Shown here: piece by piece, positions 18,195 through 27,250 of the stretch
Layout: each line of letters opens with the position of its first letter
How positions within the stretch are numbered: position 1 is the stretch's first letter
Origin: Desertivibrio insolitus
GTDB lineage: Bacteria > Actinomycetota > Actinomycetes > Actinomycetales > Microbacteriaceae
Direction: 5' to 3'
Assembly: GCF_017355965.1 (NCBI RefSeq)
Contig: NZ_JAFIQW010000002.1
Location: 207,170-271,169, forward strand
DNA length: 64,000 nt
Made by a program: the position numbers and the translations under genes
Notes under the pieces: model-generated
What the model saw: the letters and a program-made list of their open reading frames with translations, nothing else
Told to the model about the DNA's origin: nothing
The model's database searches: none

Positions 18195-19101
18195 CGAGGC
18201 GGCGCGCCTCGCGGGCGTCGCCGCGACCGTGCACCGCCTGGCCGTGCTGCTCGCCGCGGGCGTGCCGCCGGACAGGGCCTGGCGCTATCTCGCCGAGGGC
18301 GGCGACGACGCCGCGGTCGTCGTCACCGAGCGCGTCGCGGCGGGGGAGTCGTTCCCCGCGGCGATCGCCGAGGCCGCGGGGCCGTCTCCGCCGACGGCGC
18401 GCGAGCCGTGGCTGGCGCTCGCCGCGGCCTGGCGCGTGGCGTCGATCGCGGGCGCGCCGCTCGCCGCGACGCTGACGGACTTCGCCGGGTCGCTGCGCGC
18501 GCTCGCGCAGGCGCGCCGCGACATCCGCGTGGCCCTCGCCGGGCCCAAGGCGACCGTGCGGCTCGTGCTCGCACTGCCGCCCGTCGGGGTGCTGTTCGGC
18601 GCACTGCTCGGCTTCGACACGCTCGCCGTGCTGTTCACCACCCCGGTCGGCCTCGGGTGCCTCGTGGTCGGCGCCGTGCTGATGCTCGTCGCACTGCGGT
18701 GGAACCGCGCCCTCGTCGGCGCGGCGGAACGCGGCTCGACCTCACCGGGGTTGGGGCTCGACCTCGTGGCGGTCGCGCTCGGCGGGGGAGGGGCGCTCGA
18801 CCGCGCCGTCGCGGTCGTCGACGAGACGCTCGCGCAACTCGGTCTCAATCCCGTGCCTCCGGCGGCCCTCGAGTCGGTGCTCCGGCTGTCCCGGCGCGCG
18901 GGCGTGCCCGCCGCGGCGCTGCTGCGGAGCGAGGCCGAGCAGGAGCGCCGGGAGACGGCCGCGGGCGCCGCCGAGCGCGCGGCAGCACTCGGCGTGCGTC
19001 TCATGCTGCCGCTCGGCGTCTGCGTGCTGCCGGCGTTCGTCGCGGTCGCGGTGCTGCCGCTGCTGTACTCCGTCGTCTCCTCAACAGTCCAGCTCGGATG
19101 A
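18184..19101 (+). CDS. Tad pilus platform protein (type II secretion F family)
   Basis: 305 residues. A T2SSF-like domain (AVLLAAGVPPDRAWRYLAE... ALAAAWRVASIAGAPLAATLTDFAGSLRALAQARRDI) is followed by two hydrophobic hairpins (LVLALPPVGVLFGALLGF / VGLGCLVVGAVLMLVAL) and a C-terminal helix (LMLPLGVCVLPAFVAVAVLPLLYSVV). It would be the inner-membrane platform (TadB/TadC) for pilin assembly. Only one such gene is present, so it may do the job of both. Start ATG overlaps tadA. Confidence 0.85.
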   Translation: MRADEAARLAGVAATVHRLAVLLAAGVPPDRAWRYLAEGGDDAAVVVTERVAAGESFPAAIAEAAGPSPPTAREPWLALAAAWRVASIAGAPLAATLTDFAGSLRALAQARRDIRVALAGPKATVRLVLALPPVGVLFGALLGFDTLAVLFTTPVGLGCLVVGAVLMLVALRWNRALVGAAERGSTSPGLGLDLVAVALGGGGALDRAVAVVDETLAQLGLNPVPPAALESVLRLSRRAGVPAAALLRSEAEQERRETAAGAAERAAALGVRLMLPLGVCVLPAFVAVAVLPLLYSVVSSTVQLG

Positions 19102-19216
19102 GTCGTCTCCACGAGCTGCGACCGGCACGGTTCGTCGCACCGACCCGACGCGAAGACTGACCCCGTTCCGCTGCCCGCGGAGCACGAGCACGGGCGGAGG
19201 CCCGGGAAGGAGATCC

Positions 19217-19300
19217 ATGAACACCATCGACCGAGTCCGCCGGAGGCTCGTCGCGGAGGAGGGAGCCGCCACCGCTGAGTACGCGGTCGTCATCATGGCT
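19217..19300 (+). pseudogene. DUF4244/Flp-type pilin gene, 5' part, split by an integrated element
   Basis: MNTIDRVRRRLVAEEGAATAEYAVVIMA is the start of a small Flp-like pilin: a basic leader, a prepilin-peptidase-type Gly-Ala site (EEGA), a conserved Glu and the beginning of the hydrophobic helix. GGAGAT lies upstream. After 19300 the frame runs into foreign sequence and stops at 19531. The missing 3' part, AAAVGFAGLLVVIMSGGEVQELLTGLVRDALSYGG, is found in frame at 30079-30186. Joining 19217-19300 to 30079-30186 restores a complete pilin of about 63 residues, so excision would repair the gene. Confidence 0.88.
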
Positions 19301-19532
19301 ACCGTGTGGCCGAAAGGACGTACTTCCCTCTCCTCTCCTCTTCGGGCGGCGTCAATCCCTCGTAGGGGGGTCGATCTCACCTCGCCTTGGGAGTGGGGTC
19401 GACCATCCGACCTGACCGGCGATGAATCCGGAAGAGAGGAACGGTGGCGAGCCCTCGGCGGTGCGGCGCTCCGCAAGAGAGGTCCCGTCGTAGGGATACC
19501 GTGGCAGCAGCAATCGCTTTGGGGGCACTAGC

Positions 19533-22500
19533 TTGACCGTCACAATTCACGAAATCCTGCGCCAACTGCGCTCAGCCGCGTATGACGAGCGAGACAAGGG
19601 CGACCGCTTCGAACGACTGATGCAGTCGTACCTGTCCACGGAGCCGCAGTACGCCCAGTTGTACGACGAGGTCTGGATGTGGATTGACTACCCGGAGCGC
19701 AACGGGAGGCGCGACACCGGCATCGACCTCGTGGCGAGAACGCGCGGCACAGGGGAGCTGACCGCAATCCAGTGCAAGTTCTTTGATCCCTCCACCACCG
19801 TGACGAAGCCAATGCTGGACTCGTTCCTTGCCGCTTCGGGCAAGACCTTGGAGGGAAAGCCCGAGTTTGCGGCCCGGATGGTCATCTCCACCAGTGACAA
19901 CTGGGGCAGCAACGCCGAGGAGGCCGTCGAGAATCAGAATCCGCCGGTGGCTCGTCTCCGTGTACAGGACCTCGACGAGTCATCCATTGATTGGTCGAGA
20001 TTCACCCTCAACGCACCGAGCGAGCTCAGCCGGAAGGCCCCTAAACAGCCGTTCCCTCATCAGGAGACGGCAATCCAGAAGGTGCTCGATGGCTTTGAGT
20101 CTGAGGACCGGGGCAAGTTGATCATGGCGTGCGGGACAGGGAAGACCTTCACGTCGCTCAATATCGTCGAGCGGATGGTCCCTGCGGGTGGAACCGTCCT
20201 GTTCCTCGTGCCAAGCATCGCGCTCCTCTCGCAGACGCTCAAGGAGTGGACGGTCGAGGCGAGCCGCCCCCTTCGTTCCTTCGCCGTCTGCTCCGATGTT
20301 TCGGTCGGGAAGAGGAAGGGCGACGAGGACACGCCCGTAGTTGACCTTGCCTACCCCGCCACGACAAGCACGCAGAAGCTCGTGGACAAGTTCTTCGTTC
20401 CCCCGCAAGACCCGGCCACTGTCACCGTCATCTTCTCGACCTATCAATCCATTGAGGTTGTTGCCCAGGCTCAGAAGCAGGGGCTGCCCGAGTTCGACCT
20501 GATCGTGTGCGACGAAGCTCACCGCAGCACCGGCGTAACGCTCGCCGGCGAGGAGGAGTCTGCCTTCGTTCGTGTGCACGACCAGAATTACGTGCAGGGC
20601 AAAAAGCGCCTCTACATGACGGCAACTCCCCGTATTTACGCCGACGTTTCCCGCACCAAGGCGGAGGAAGCTGGGGCGGTACTCGCGGACATGGACAACG
20701 AGGCCCTCTTCGGAAAGGAATTTCACCGGCTGGGGTTTGGGGAGGCTGTGTCCATAGGGCGGCTCACCGACTACAAAGTGCTCGTGCTCGCCGTGGACGA
20801 GAGCTACGTGTCCAAGCGCTTCCAGAGGCTCCTAGCCGACGAGAACAACGAGCTAACGCTGGACGACGCAGCGAAGATCGTGGGTTGCTGGAATGGGCTC
20901 TCCAAGCGCGCGCTCACCCAAGACGAGTTCGCTCTGGACCCAGAGCCGATGAAGCGCGCAGTCGCGTTCGCCCGCAACATTGCTGAATCGAAGAAGATTT
21001 CACGGCTGTTCGAGCACGTGGTCAATCGCGAGATCGAGCTCATTGATGCCGAGGAGGAGGGTTCACAGAACCTGGTCTCCGTTGAGGCCGAGCACGTCGA
21101 CGGTACCTACAACGTGTTGCTTCGCAACCAGAAGCTGGACTGGCTCAAGGAGGACCCCGGGGAGGGGCAAGCTCGCCTACTCACCAACGCGCGCTGCCTC
21201 TCTGAGGGTGTTGACGTGCCTGCTCTCGACGCGGTCATGTTCCTCAATCCACGAGACTCGGTCGTCGACGTCGTCCAATCTGTAGGACGAGTGATGCGCA
21301 GGCTCGAGGGGAAGAACTACGGCTACGTGGTTCTACCTATCGGGGTTCCTGCTGATGTGGACCCGAGCGTTGCCCTGTCGGACAACAAGAAATATCGCGT
21401 TGTCTGGCAGGTGCTTCAAGCGCTCCGGGCGCACGATGAACGCTTCGACGCCGAAGTCAACAAGATCGATTTGACCAAGAGGACTGACCGCCTACAGGTG
21501 GGCCTCATAGGCAAGAAGGGAAGCTCTGAGCGCGAATCTGGTTCCAGCGCCGATCACGGCTCAGTCACTCTCGACTTCCCGGAGTTGGACCAGTGGCGGG
21601 AGGCAATCCTCGCCAAGATCGTCGAGAAGGTCGGCGAGCGACGCTATTGGGAGAACTGGGCGAAGGACGTCGCCGGCATCGCTTCCGATCACATCACCCG
21701 CATTCGAGCACTCGTTGACGGCTCAGACGCTGCCCTTCACGACGAGTTCGCCCGCTTCCTGAAGGGCTTGCAAGACAACCTCAACCCCTTCATCACAGAG
21801 CGCGACGCAGTCGAGATGCTCTCTCAGCACCTCATCACAAAACCCGTGTTCGACGCGTTGTTCGAGGGTTACGCGTTTAGCGATCACAACCCCGTGTCGC
21901 AGGTGATGCAGCGGATGGTCGATGCGCTCGAACAGCAGCATCTGGAGAAGGAGACCGAGCGGCTCGACAAGTTCTACGACTCCGTCCGTACTCGCGCCGC
22001 CGGCATCACTGATGCCGCCGCCAAGCAGCACATCGTGAAAGAGCTGTACGAGAAGTTCTTCCAGACCGCCTTCTCTGGCACCAGCGACCGCCTTGGCATC
22101 GTTTACACGCCCAACGAGATCGTGGACTTCATCATTCATTCAGTAGATGACGCGCTGAAGGCGGAGTTCGGCGCGAGCCTCTCGGACAAGGGGGTACACG
22201 TACTCGACCCCTTCACCGGAACGGGCACGTTCATCGTCAGACTTCTCCAATCCGGCCTCGTCAGGCCGGAAGACCTGTACTACAAGTACCGGTACGAGTT
22301 ACACGCGAATGAGCTCGTGTTGCTCGCCTACTACGTCGCCGCCATCAACATCGAAGCGACGTACCACGACCTCGCGGGCGGGGACTACGTCCCCTTCGAA
22401 GGCATCGTCCTGACGGACACCTTCCAGATGAACGAGACTGATGACGAACTCGACGATCACGGCGTCTTCCCTGAGAACAACGAGCGCGCCGAGGCCCAGA

Positions 22501-24314
22501 AAGCTCTGGACATCAGAGTCGTCATCGGGAACCCGCCGTACTCGAAGGGGCAAGAGTCCGGTAACGACAACAATCAGAACCTGAAGTACCCGACTCTCGA
22601 CGCGAAGATCGCAGCGACCTACGCCGCCCGATCTACCGCTCAGAACAAGAACAACCTCTACGACTCCTACATCCGTGCAATCCGCTGGGCGTCAGATCGA
22701 ATCGGCGACCGGGGCATCGTCTCGTTTGTGTCCAACGGAGGCTTCATCGACGGCAACACCGCTGATGGCGTTCGCAAGACCTTCGGCATTGAGTTCAGCA
22801 GCATCTACGTCTTCAACCTCCGAGGGAACGCACGCACAGCGGGCGAGCAGCGGCGTAAAGAGAAGGACAACGTCTTCGGTCAGGGAACCCGCACTACCGC
22901 TGCGATCTATCTACTCGTCAAGAACCCCAACGACACGAGCCCCGGCAAAGTGTTTTACAACGACATCGGGGACTACCTGACGCGGCAGCAGAAGCTCGAC
23001 GCGATCCGCGACGCGGGTAGCTACACGAGGGTCGATTGGACACGCATCGAGCCGAACGAACAGGGCGACTGGGTCAATCAGCGCAACAGTGCCTTTGACT
23101 CGTTCACTCTGTTGGCCTCGAAGGAGCGTCGCGATGCCAACCGAGCGCGAGCTCTTCAGACCTACTCTCGAGGCCTAGAATCGGGACGCGACGCCTGGGT
23201 ATACAACTACTCGAAGACGCGGTTGCTTAGCAACGTGAATCGCAGCGTCGAAACCTACTCGAGCGAGGTTGATCGCTGGGTCCGTGCTGGTCGCCCGCTC
23301 CCGGTCGAGGACTTCATCACGACAGACTCAGCCGCGATCAGCTGGACCCGAAGCCTGCGAGGGCATCTGGTGAAGGAACGTGCTATCTCGTTCGTCGCAG
23401 CTCACGGCGAGTATCTTGCCAACTATCGCCCGTTCTCGAAGCAACACGTGTACTTCGACCCCTACCTCAATCACGAAAGGTCTCAGACGCCGCGCTTTTT
23501 CCCGTCTCCGGACGTCGAGAACTGGGGCTTCTACACCACCGCGCCAGGAGCCGGGCATCGCTTCTCGGTCCTCGCTGTCGGGCAACTTCCCGATCTTGCG
23601 TTCTGGGGTTCCGGGAGCGGACAGTTCTTCCCCCGATACAGCTACGAGGCGCAAACGTTTGAGGGCGACCTTCTCGCAAGCCTCGAGGACGACGTCGCGC
23701 CATACCGTCGCATCGACAATGTGACAGACGAGATTCTCGCCGACTACCAGGCGACCTTTGGGGCAGAGGTCACGAAGGACGACATCTTCTTCTACCTCTA
23801 TGGGCTCCTTCACTCCAGCGACTATCGCGAGCAGTTTGAGGGCGACTTGCAGAAGATGCTGCCGCGCATCCCGAAGGTGCGGGAATTCCGTGCATTCAGC
23901 GATGCGGGACGCAAGTTGTCGCAGTTGCACCTCGACTACGAGCAGGTTGAGCCTTACCCGCTAAGCGAGCAACAGACCGTCGGGGCCAGCTACCACGTCT
24001 CGAGAATGAGATACGGCAAGCTCGGACGCGCCACCGACAAGTCGACAATCATCTACAACAGCGACATCACCGTCGCAGGCATTCCGGACGCGGCGCACGA
24101 GTACGTGCTCGGCTCCCGCTCGGCGGTTGACTGGGTGATAGAGCGATACCAGGCAAAGCCCGACAAAGCCTCGGGGATTATGAACGACCCGAATGACTGG
24201 GCGGCAGAGCAAGGTAATCCTCGTTACGTTCTGGACCTTCTCGCACGAGTCGTAACCGTGAGCGTCGAGACGGTGAACATTATCAAGGGGCTGCCACCCC
24301 TCGAGATTGTTTAG
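19533..24314 (+). CDS. Type ISP restriction-modification enzyme (single chain, LlaGI-like)
   Basis: 1593 residues, the size of LlaGI/LlaBIII enzymes. Domains in order: an Mrr-like PD-(D/E)xK nuclease near residues 20-120 (RRDTGIDLVA ... AIQCKFF); an SF2 helicase/translocase at ~170-640 (CGTGKTFTS, CDEAHRS, TATPRIY, QSVGRVMRRLEG); an N6-adenine methyltransferase at ~840-1150 (motif I DPFTGTGTFIVRLL, motif IV NPPYSKG); and a C-terminal target-recognition region. One polypeptide methylates one strand of its site, and translocates and cleaves unmodified DNA. The start is TTG at 19533 with GGGGG 7 nt upstream, at the family's MTVTIHEILRQLR N-terminus. It overlaps the convergent recombinase by four bases. 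Confidence 0.93.
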   Translation: MTVTIHEILRQLRSAAYDERDKGDRFERLMQSYLSTEPQYAQLYDEVWMWIDYPERNGRRDTGIDLVARTRGTGELTAIQCKFFDPSTTVTKPMLDSFLAASGKTLEGKPEFAARMVISTSDNWGSNAEEAVENQNPPVARLRVQDLDESSIDWSRFTLNAPSELSRKAPKQPFPHQETAIQKVLDGFESEDRGKLIMACGTGKTFTSLNIVERMVPAGGTVLFLVPSIALLSQTLKEWTVEASRPLRSFAVCSDVSVGKRKGDEDTPVVDLAYPATTSTQKLVDKFFVPPQDPATVTVIFSTYQSIEVVAQAQKQGLPEFDLIVCDEAHRSTGVTLAGEEESAFVRVHDQNYVQGKKRLYMTATPRIYADVSRTKAEEAGAVLADMDNEALFGKEFHRLGFGEAVSIGRLTDYKVLVLAVDESYVSKRFQRLLADENNELTLDDAAKIVGCWNGLSKRALTQDEFALDPEPMKRAVAFARNIAESKKISRLFEHVVNREIELIDAEEEGSQNLVSVEAEHVDGTYNVLLRNQKLDWLKEDPGEGQARLLTNARCLSEGVDVPALDAVMFLNPRDSVVDVVQSVGRVMRRLEGKNYGYVVLPIGVPADVDPSVALSDNKKYRVVWQVLQALRAHDERFDAEVNKIDLTKRTDRLQVGLIGKKGSSERESGSSADHGSVTLDFPELDQWREAILAKIVEKVGERRYWENWAKDVAGIASDHITRIRALVDGSDAALHDEFARFLKGLQDNLNPFITERDAVEMLSQHLITKPVFDALFEGYAFSDHNPVSQVMQRMVDALEQQHLEKETERLDKFYDSVRTRAAGITDAAAKQHIVKELYEKFFQTAFSGTSDRLGIVYTPNEIVDFIIHSVDDALKAEFGASLSDKGVHVLDPFTGTGTFIVRLLQSGLVRPEDLYYKYRYELHANELVLLAYYVAAINIEATYHDLAGGDYVPFEGIVLTDTFQMNETDDELDDHGVFPENNERAEAQKALDIRVVIGNPPYSKGQESGNDNNQNLKYPTLDAKIAATYAARSTAQNKNNLYDSYIRAIRWASDRIGDRGIVSFVSNGGFIDGNTADGVRKTFGIEFSSIYVFNLRGNARTAGEQRRKEKDNVFGQGTRTTAAIYLLVKNPNDTSPGKVFYNDIGDYLTRQQKLDAIRDAGSYTRVDWTRIEPNEQGDWVNQRNSAFDSFTLLASKERRDANRARALQTYSRGLESGRDAWVYNYSKTRLLSNVNRSVETYSSEVDRWVRAGRPLPVEDFITTDSAAISWTRSLRGHLVKERAISFVAAHGEYLANYRPFSKQHVYFDPYLNHERSQTPRFFPSPDVENWGFYTTAPGAGHRFSVLAVGQLPDLAFWGSGSGQFFPRYSYEAQTFEGDLLASLEDDVAPYRRIDNVTDEILADYQATFGAEVTKDDIFFYLYGLLHSSDYREQFEGDLQKMLPRIPKVREFRAFSDAGRKLSQLHLDYEQVEPYPLSEQQTVGASYHVSRMRYGKLGRATDKSTIIYNSDITVAGIPDAAHEYVLGSRSAVDWVIERYQAKPDKASGIMNDPNDWAAEQGNPRYVLDLLARVVTVSVETVNIIKGLPPLEIV

Positions 24315-24889
24315 GCGCGCAACGCGCGATAGACGCTGGCGCGGCTGATGCCGACCTCGCTCGCGATGAGCGTTGCACCGATTCCGGTCGCGCGAAGCTT
24401 CCGAACCAGGTCGATCTTCCCCGCCGTGAGGACACTCTTCCCTCTCGCCTTATGAGTGCCTAGAGCTGTCCTCGCGGCACGGGCATCGGCGGCGCGTTCT
24501 CGGGTGTTCTCACGTTCCCACTCGGCGATAGCAAGCATTATCTGCCTCATTAGCACGCCTGTTGGCCCTTCGAACGACTCTCCGGGCTTCAGAGACCGCA
24601 CATAAACGCCCTGAGTCTCCAACTCCTCAATGGTTCGAAGAGTGCCGAGGACTGTGCGTCCGAGACGGTCGAGGCTGGAGACGACTATCTCGTCCCCTGG
24701 TCGGGCGACGCGCCTCAACGCATCTAGCCCCTGGCGATTCATCGTTGATCCAGAGAGCTTGTCCTCGAAGATGTCGCCCTCGTCGATGCCGGCATTGTAG
24801 AGCGCAGCGGTCTGTCGCTCGTAGGACTGATGCACTGACGACACGCGGCGGTACCCAAATGTGCGCGAGTTTGCGTATTTCGTTGCCAC
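24311..24889 (-). CDS. Small serine recombinase (resolvase/invertase)
   Basis: 192 residues. The catalytic domain has the nucleophile in FGYRRVSS (Ser17), SLDRLGRT and EFE-region equivalents (AIAEWERENTRERAADAR), followed by a short DNA-binding helix-turn-helix (IGATLIASEVGISRASVYRALRA), the normal Tn3 resolvase/Hin architecture. It is distinct from the large integrase at the other end of the element. A perfect 30-bp palindrome with TT centre lies about 115 bp upstream and is a candidate target. The GTG start follows TACAAT by six bases, so the transcript is probably leaderless. Its role may be dimer resolution or inversion. Confidence 0.9.
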   Translation of the reverse strand: MATKYANSRTFGYRRVSSVHQSYERQTAALYNAGIDEGDIFEDKLSGSTMNRQGLDALRRVARPGDEIVVSSLDRLGRTVLGTLRTIEELETQGVYVRSLKPGESFEGPTGVLMRQIMLAIAEWERENTRERAADARAARTALGTHKARGKSVLTAGKIDLVRKLRATGIGATLIASEVGISRASVYRALRA

Positions 24890-24895
24890 GCGATA

Positions 24896-24901
24896 ATTGT
24901 A
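24896..24901 (-). promoter_or_regulatory. Consensus -10 element TACAAT, leaderless spacing
   Basis: On the minus strand TACAAT plus six bases (TATCGC) leads to the GTG of the small serine recombinase. Confidence 0.6.
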
Positions 24902-25003
24902 CCAATTTGTGCGACTGTGACTCCACCTGAGGCGATTGTTTCAGAAACTGCGCTTGTGACGCGAACAGCCGCGAGATTCCGCGCCCACTATCGCATCGCA
25001 ACC

Positions 25004-25033
25004 CTGTCTCAACTGACTTGTCAGTTGAGACAG
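25004..25033. repeat. Perfect 30-bp palindrome with TT centre
   Basis: Arms of 14 bp (CTGTCTCAACTGAC and its complement) flank TT. The length, symmetry and central dinucleotide suit a crossover site for the adjacent small serine recombinase; an operator for the genes on either side is the alternative. It lies in the 218-bp gap between 24889 and 25108, which otherwise holds only the recombinase promoter. Confidence 0.7.
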
Positions 25034-25107
25034 TCCCTCCCTCTCACTTATCGAGTCTTCCCGTTGAGTCGCTGGTACTTAGCGCTTCCGGTGACCCAGG
25101 AGCCGAT

Positions 25108-25419
25108 ATGCTTGAAATGGAAGCAGGGTATCCAATGAGGATTCAATACATCGCCGCTTTCTCGGGCGACAGTCACCATCACGTCGCCACCTACGCTCTC
25201 CTCGAGAACGCGCGCCTATACCTTCTGCTTCGTTGGAACGGTGCTGAATGGCTGGAGTGGAAGCCGACGTGGCTCGCCGACGCGGTTGCACGGTCGGAGG
25301 AATTCTTCGGCTTCGTTTCGCGCGGCGAACTCGCAGCCCTTGATCCGTGTGCGCAAGCCATGCCCGTTCCCGCCTGGATGCCTGGCGGTGTCACCACGCT
25401 TCCGAGGATTTGGACATGA
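25108..25419 (+). CDS. Hypothetical protein
   Basis: 103 residues from an ATG with AGGAG 5 nt upstream. The sequence (MRIQYIAAFSGDSHHHVATYALLENARLYLLLRWNG split over residues 10-45) has a balanced composition unlike the shadow frames nearby, with a His-rich SHHH and Trp-rich WNGAEWLEWKPTW stretch. I do not recognise the family. It lies just downstream of the 30-bp palindrome and ends overlapping the convergent small HTH gene by 29 bases. Confidence 0.5.
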   Translation: MLEMEAGYPMRIQYIAAFSGDSHHHVATYALLENARLYLLLRWNGAEWLEWKPTWLADAVARSEEFFGFVSRGELAALDPCAQAMPVPAWMPGGVTTLPRIWT

Positions 25420-26351
25420 GGCCGATCCGGTAGATGCGCTCCCGGCTCAATCTGGTCGTCGAGCAGAGAGCCTTCATGCTCACCCCTGCGTCGCGCGCGT
25501 CGCGAATGAGGTTGTCGCGCTCCAGCCGCGCTGCCTGCAGCTCTGCTTCCGCCTGATGTACGGCCTCGACCTGCTCCTTCAAAGATTCCAGTGCCATTCG
25601 CATGCTCACTCGCATAAGCTGCTTCCTCCTTTTTCGAACGGGCGTTGCGAGTACCGCGGTGCTCGAGCTTCGAGCACTCCGGGCCACTCATCCGGTGGGT
25701 CGCGACTTCCGCCGCCACCCGCCGCTGCCTCCGTAGGCGAGCGACGGTCGACTCAGAGCATCCCAAGATTCGCGCCTGATGGGCTTTGCTCAAGCCGTCC
25801 AGACCCGCTAGATCGTCAAGGGTGAACTTCGGTCCGCGACGACTGCGCCTCCCGCCTTCCGCGCCGGCCTGTGCTGCGTCCTTGATGAAGCTCGGGTCCC
25901 AGAGCTCGAGCGCCATGCGGGCTGCGGCTGCTGCCGTCGCTTCCGCGCGGTCCAAACGCATCGCTCCTCTAACGGACGGGCCGTCGTACGGATGCCAAAC
26001 GTGCCCTCGCCGCTCTACAACCTCGCTGAACGCGTCGGCGAGCTCGTCTTCGGAAGGCATCGGCCCACCCAGTGCAGCCAAGTCGTTCAGTGCCCGGAGC
26101 CCGAGCTTGAGAAGGAAAACATAGACATCGCCTGAGTAGCTCCGTCCGGCGGCGACGATGACCCCATCCGCGTTGACCCTGCGTCTCGCGTAAGCCCGTC
26201 GGAGTGCCGGGAACCGAAGCGACTTCCTGGCACCTCGGCCACGACGGGCCGCGTCGAGGACCTCTGCGATGGGCATCATCCCTGCGGGATGATTAGCTTT
26301 TCTGACACCCCCCGCTCGCGCGCCATCCGAGACGATGGAAGCAACGATCAC
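25191..26351 (-). CDS. Hypothetical HTH protein, doubtful 3' end
   Basis: The GTG at 26351 has GGGAGGTG 5 nt upstream. The first ~225 residues look like a real protein, with ADGVIVAAGRSYSGDVYVFLLKLGLRALNDLAALGG, WHPYDGPSVRGAMRLDRAEA and a helix-turn-helix KFTLDDLAGLDGLSKAHQARILGCSESTVARLRRQ. After about 25620 the frame becomes Arg/Ser/Gly-rich and runs over the small HTH gene, so the natural protein probably ended near 25610-25690 and the stop was lost or a frameshift occurred. The function is not recognised; a regulatory role in the element is possible. Confidence 0.5.
   Translation of the reverse strand: MIVASIVSDGARAGGVRKANHPAGMMPIAEVLDAARRGRGARKSLRFPALRRAYARRRVNADGVIVAAGRSYSGDVYVFLLKLGLRALNDLAALGGPMPSEDELADAFSEVVERRGHVWHPYDGPSVRGAMRLDRAEATAAAAARMALELWDPSFIKDAAQAGAEGGRRSRRGPKFTLDDLAGLDGLSKAHQARILGCSESTVARLRRQRRVAAEVATHRMSGPECSKLEHRGTRNARSKKEEAAYASEHANGTGIFEGAGRGRTSGGSRAAGSAAGARQPHSRRARRRGEHEGSLLDDQIEPGAHLPDRPHVQILGSVVTPPGIQAGTGMACAHGSRAASSPRETKPKNSSDRATASASHVGFHSSHSAPFQRSRRYRRAFSRRA
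25391..25615 (-). CDS. Small helix-turn-helix protein
   Basis: 74 residues. The ATG at 25615 has a strong AAGGAGGAA 8-9 nt upstream. An N-terminal amphipathic coiled coil (MALESLKEQVEAVHQAEAELQAARLERDNLIRDAR) is followed by a helix-turn-helix (GVSMKALCSTTRLSRERIYRIG). It is probably a DNA-binding protein of the element; its target is unknown. It lies inside the 3' part of the open frame of the larger upstream gene, which implies that the larger frame has lost its proper stop. Confidence 0.7.
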   Translation of the reverse strand: MRVSMRMALESLKEQVEAVHQAEAELQAARLERDNLIRDARDAGVSMKALCSTTRLSRERIYRIGLMSKSSEAW

Positions 26352-26686
26352 GACGTCACCTCCCAGGTTGAATCGGTGTACCGATGTGCTTACTCCCTAC
26401 CATCGGCAGGAGACGTCCCCACCTCCAGACTTAGCTCTCCCGCGCGTCAATCGACGTTCGGATGTCCGAGGCGAAGCGCCCTGGCCCCGAAGCGCAGAAG
26501 CGCCTCTTGCCTTGGTGCACGTTGTGCTGACTCAAGTTGGTGCTCGGGCACGAGCCGGCTGGGGCCTGAAGAAGCACAGGTGCGGCTTGACGTACTCAAG
26601 CTTTTGCGCTCACCCGCGGGGTTCGATTCGCTCAAGAACGCAAGGTGCTAGCGTCGAGGCTCGCTGGTCAAGATGAGGAACGTGTG
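26352..26686. other. 335-bp gap without a convincing gene
   Basis: Divergent promoter region between the HTH gene and the DUF4365 operon. It holds CGGTGTACCG (26374-26383) and CCGATG...CATCGG (26381-26406), short inverted repeats that could be operators. Open frames here have the composition of shadows. Confidence 0.4.
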
Positions 26687-27250
26687 ATGAGCGCGCCACA
26701 ACCGATATCAACGTGGGATCGGCCCCGCTACACGAGCAACGGCGCGCCGTTCGGTGATTTGCATAGCGGGCACACGAAGGAGCAATACAGCGTTGCATTC
26801 GTGCACGCCCTAGCAACGCGAGCGCGGTGCAAAGTGCAGGGCTTGGAGGTTGACGACGAACAGGTCGACGTCACCATCCGCCAGAAAGCGAAACATCTGC
26901 ACTACTCGCGCACCATGGTTGACGTGCAGCTGAAATGCACTAGTCGAGATGTCGTGAAGGATGACGGGGTTCATTTTCCCCTCACGCGCAAACAGTACGA
27001 CGGCCTGCGTGAACGCGGCATTGCGGCGAAAATCCTCGTCGTCCTCGTAGTGGAGGACGAGTTTGACGACTGGTTCACTGTTACCAATGACGAACTGCTG
27101 ATGCGGGGGTCCGCGTACTGGGTACTGATGGATGATCAGCCGGAGATCACAACTCAGTCCACTACTGTTCTGCTGCCCGCGGCTAATAGGTTCAACGTGG
27201 ATCAGCTGCTCGACATGCTGCAGAGGATCGGTCAGGGAGGTAAGCCGTGA
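26687..27250 (+). CDS. DUF4365 protein, nuclease-fold-like
   Basis: 187 residues. It matches DUF4365: HTKEQYSVAFVHALATRARCKVQGLEVDDEQVDVTI followed by DVQLKCT. The Asp in VDVTI and the Q-x-K in VQLKC resemble the D...(E/Q)xK active site of PD-(D/E)xK nucleases; this is family-based reasoning, activity is not shown. ATG at 26687 has GAGGA 7 nt upstream. It is translationally coupled (GTGA overlap) to the next gene, which has no recognised family. Placed with a restriction system on a mobile element, the pair is a candidate defence operon. Confidence 0.8.
   Translation: MSAPQPISTWDRPRYTSNGAPFGDLHSGHTKEQYSVAFVHALATRARCKVQGLEVDDEQVDVTIRQKAKHLHYSRTMVDVQLKCTSRDVVKDDGVHFPLTRKQYDGLRERGIAAKILVVLVVEDEFDDWFTVTNDELLMRGSAYWVLMDDQPEITTQSTTVLLPAANRFNVDQLLDMLQRIGQGGKP

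Noticed and set aside
26335-26676. 113-codon plus-strand frame before the DUF4365 operon
   Set aside because: Low-quality composition, no ribosome site; more likely promoter DNA.
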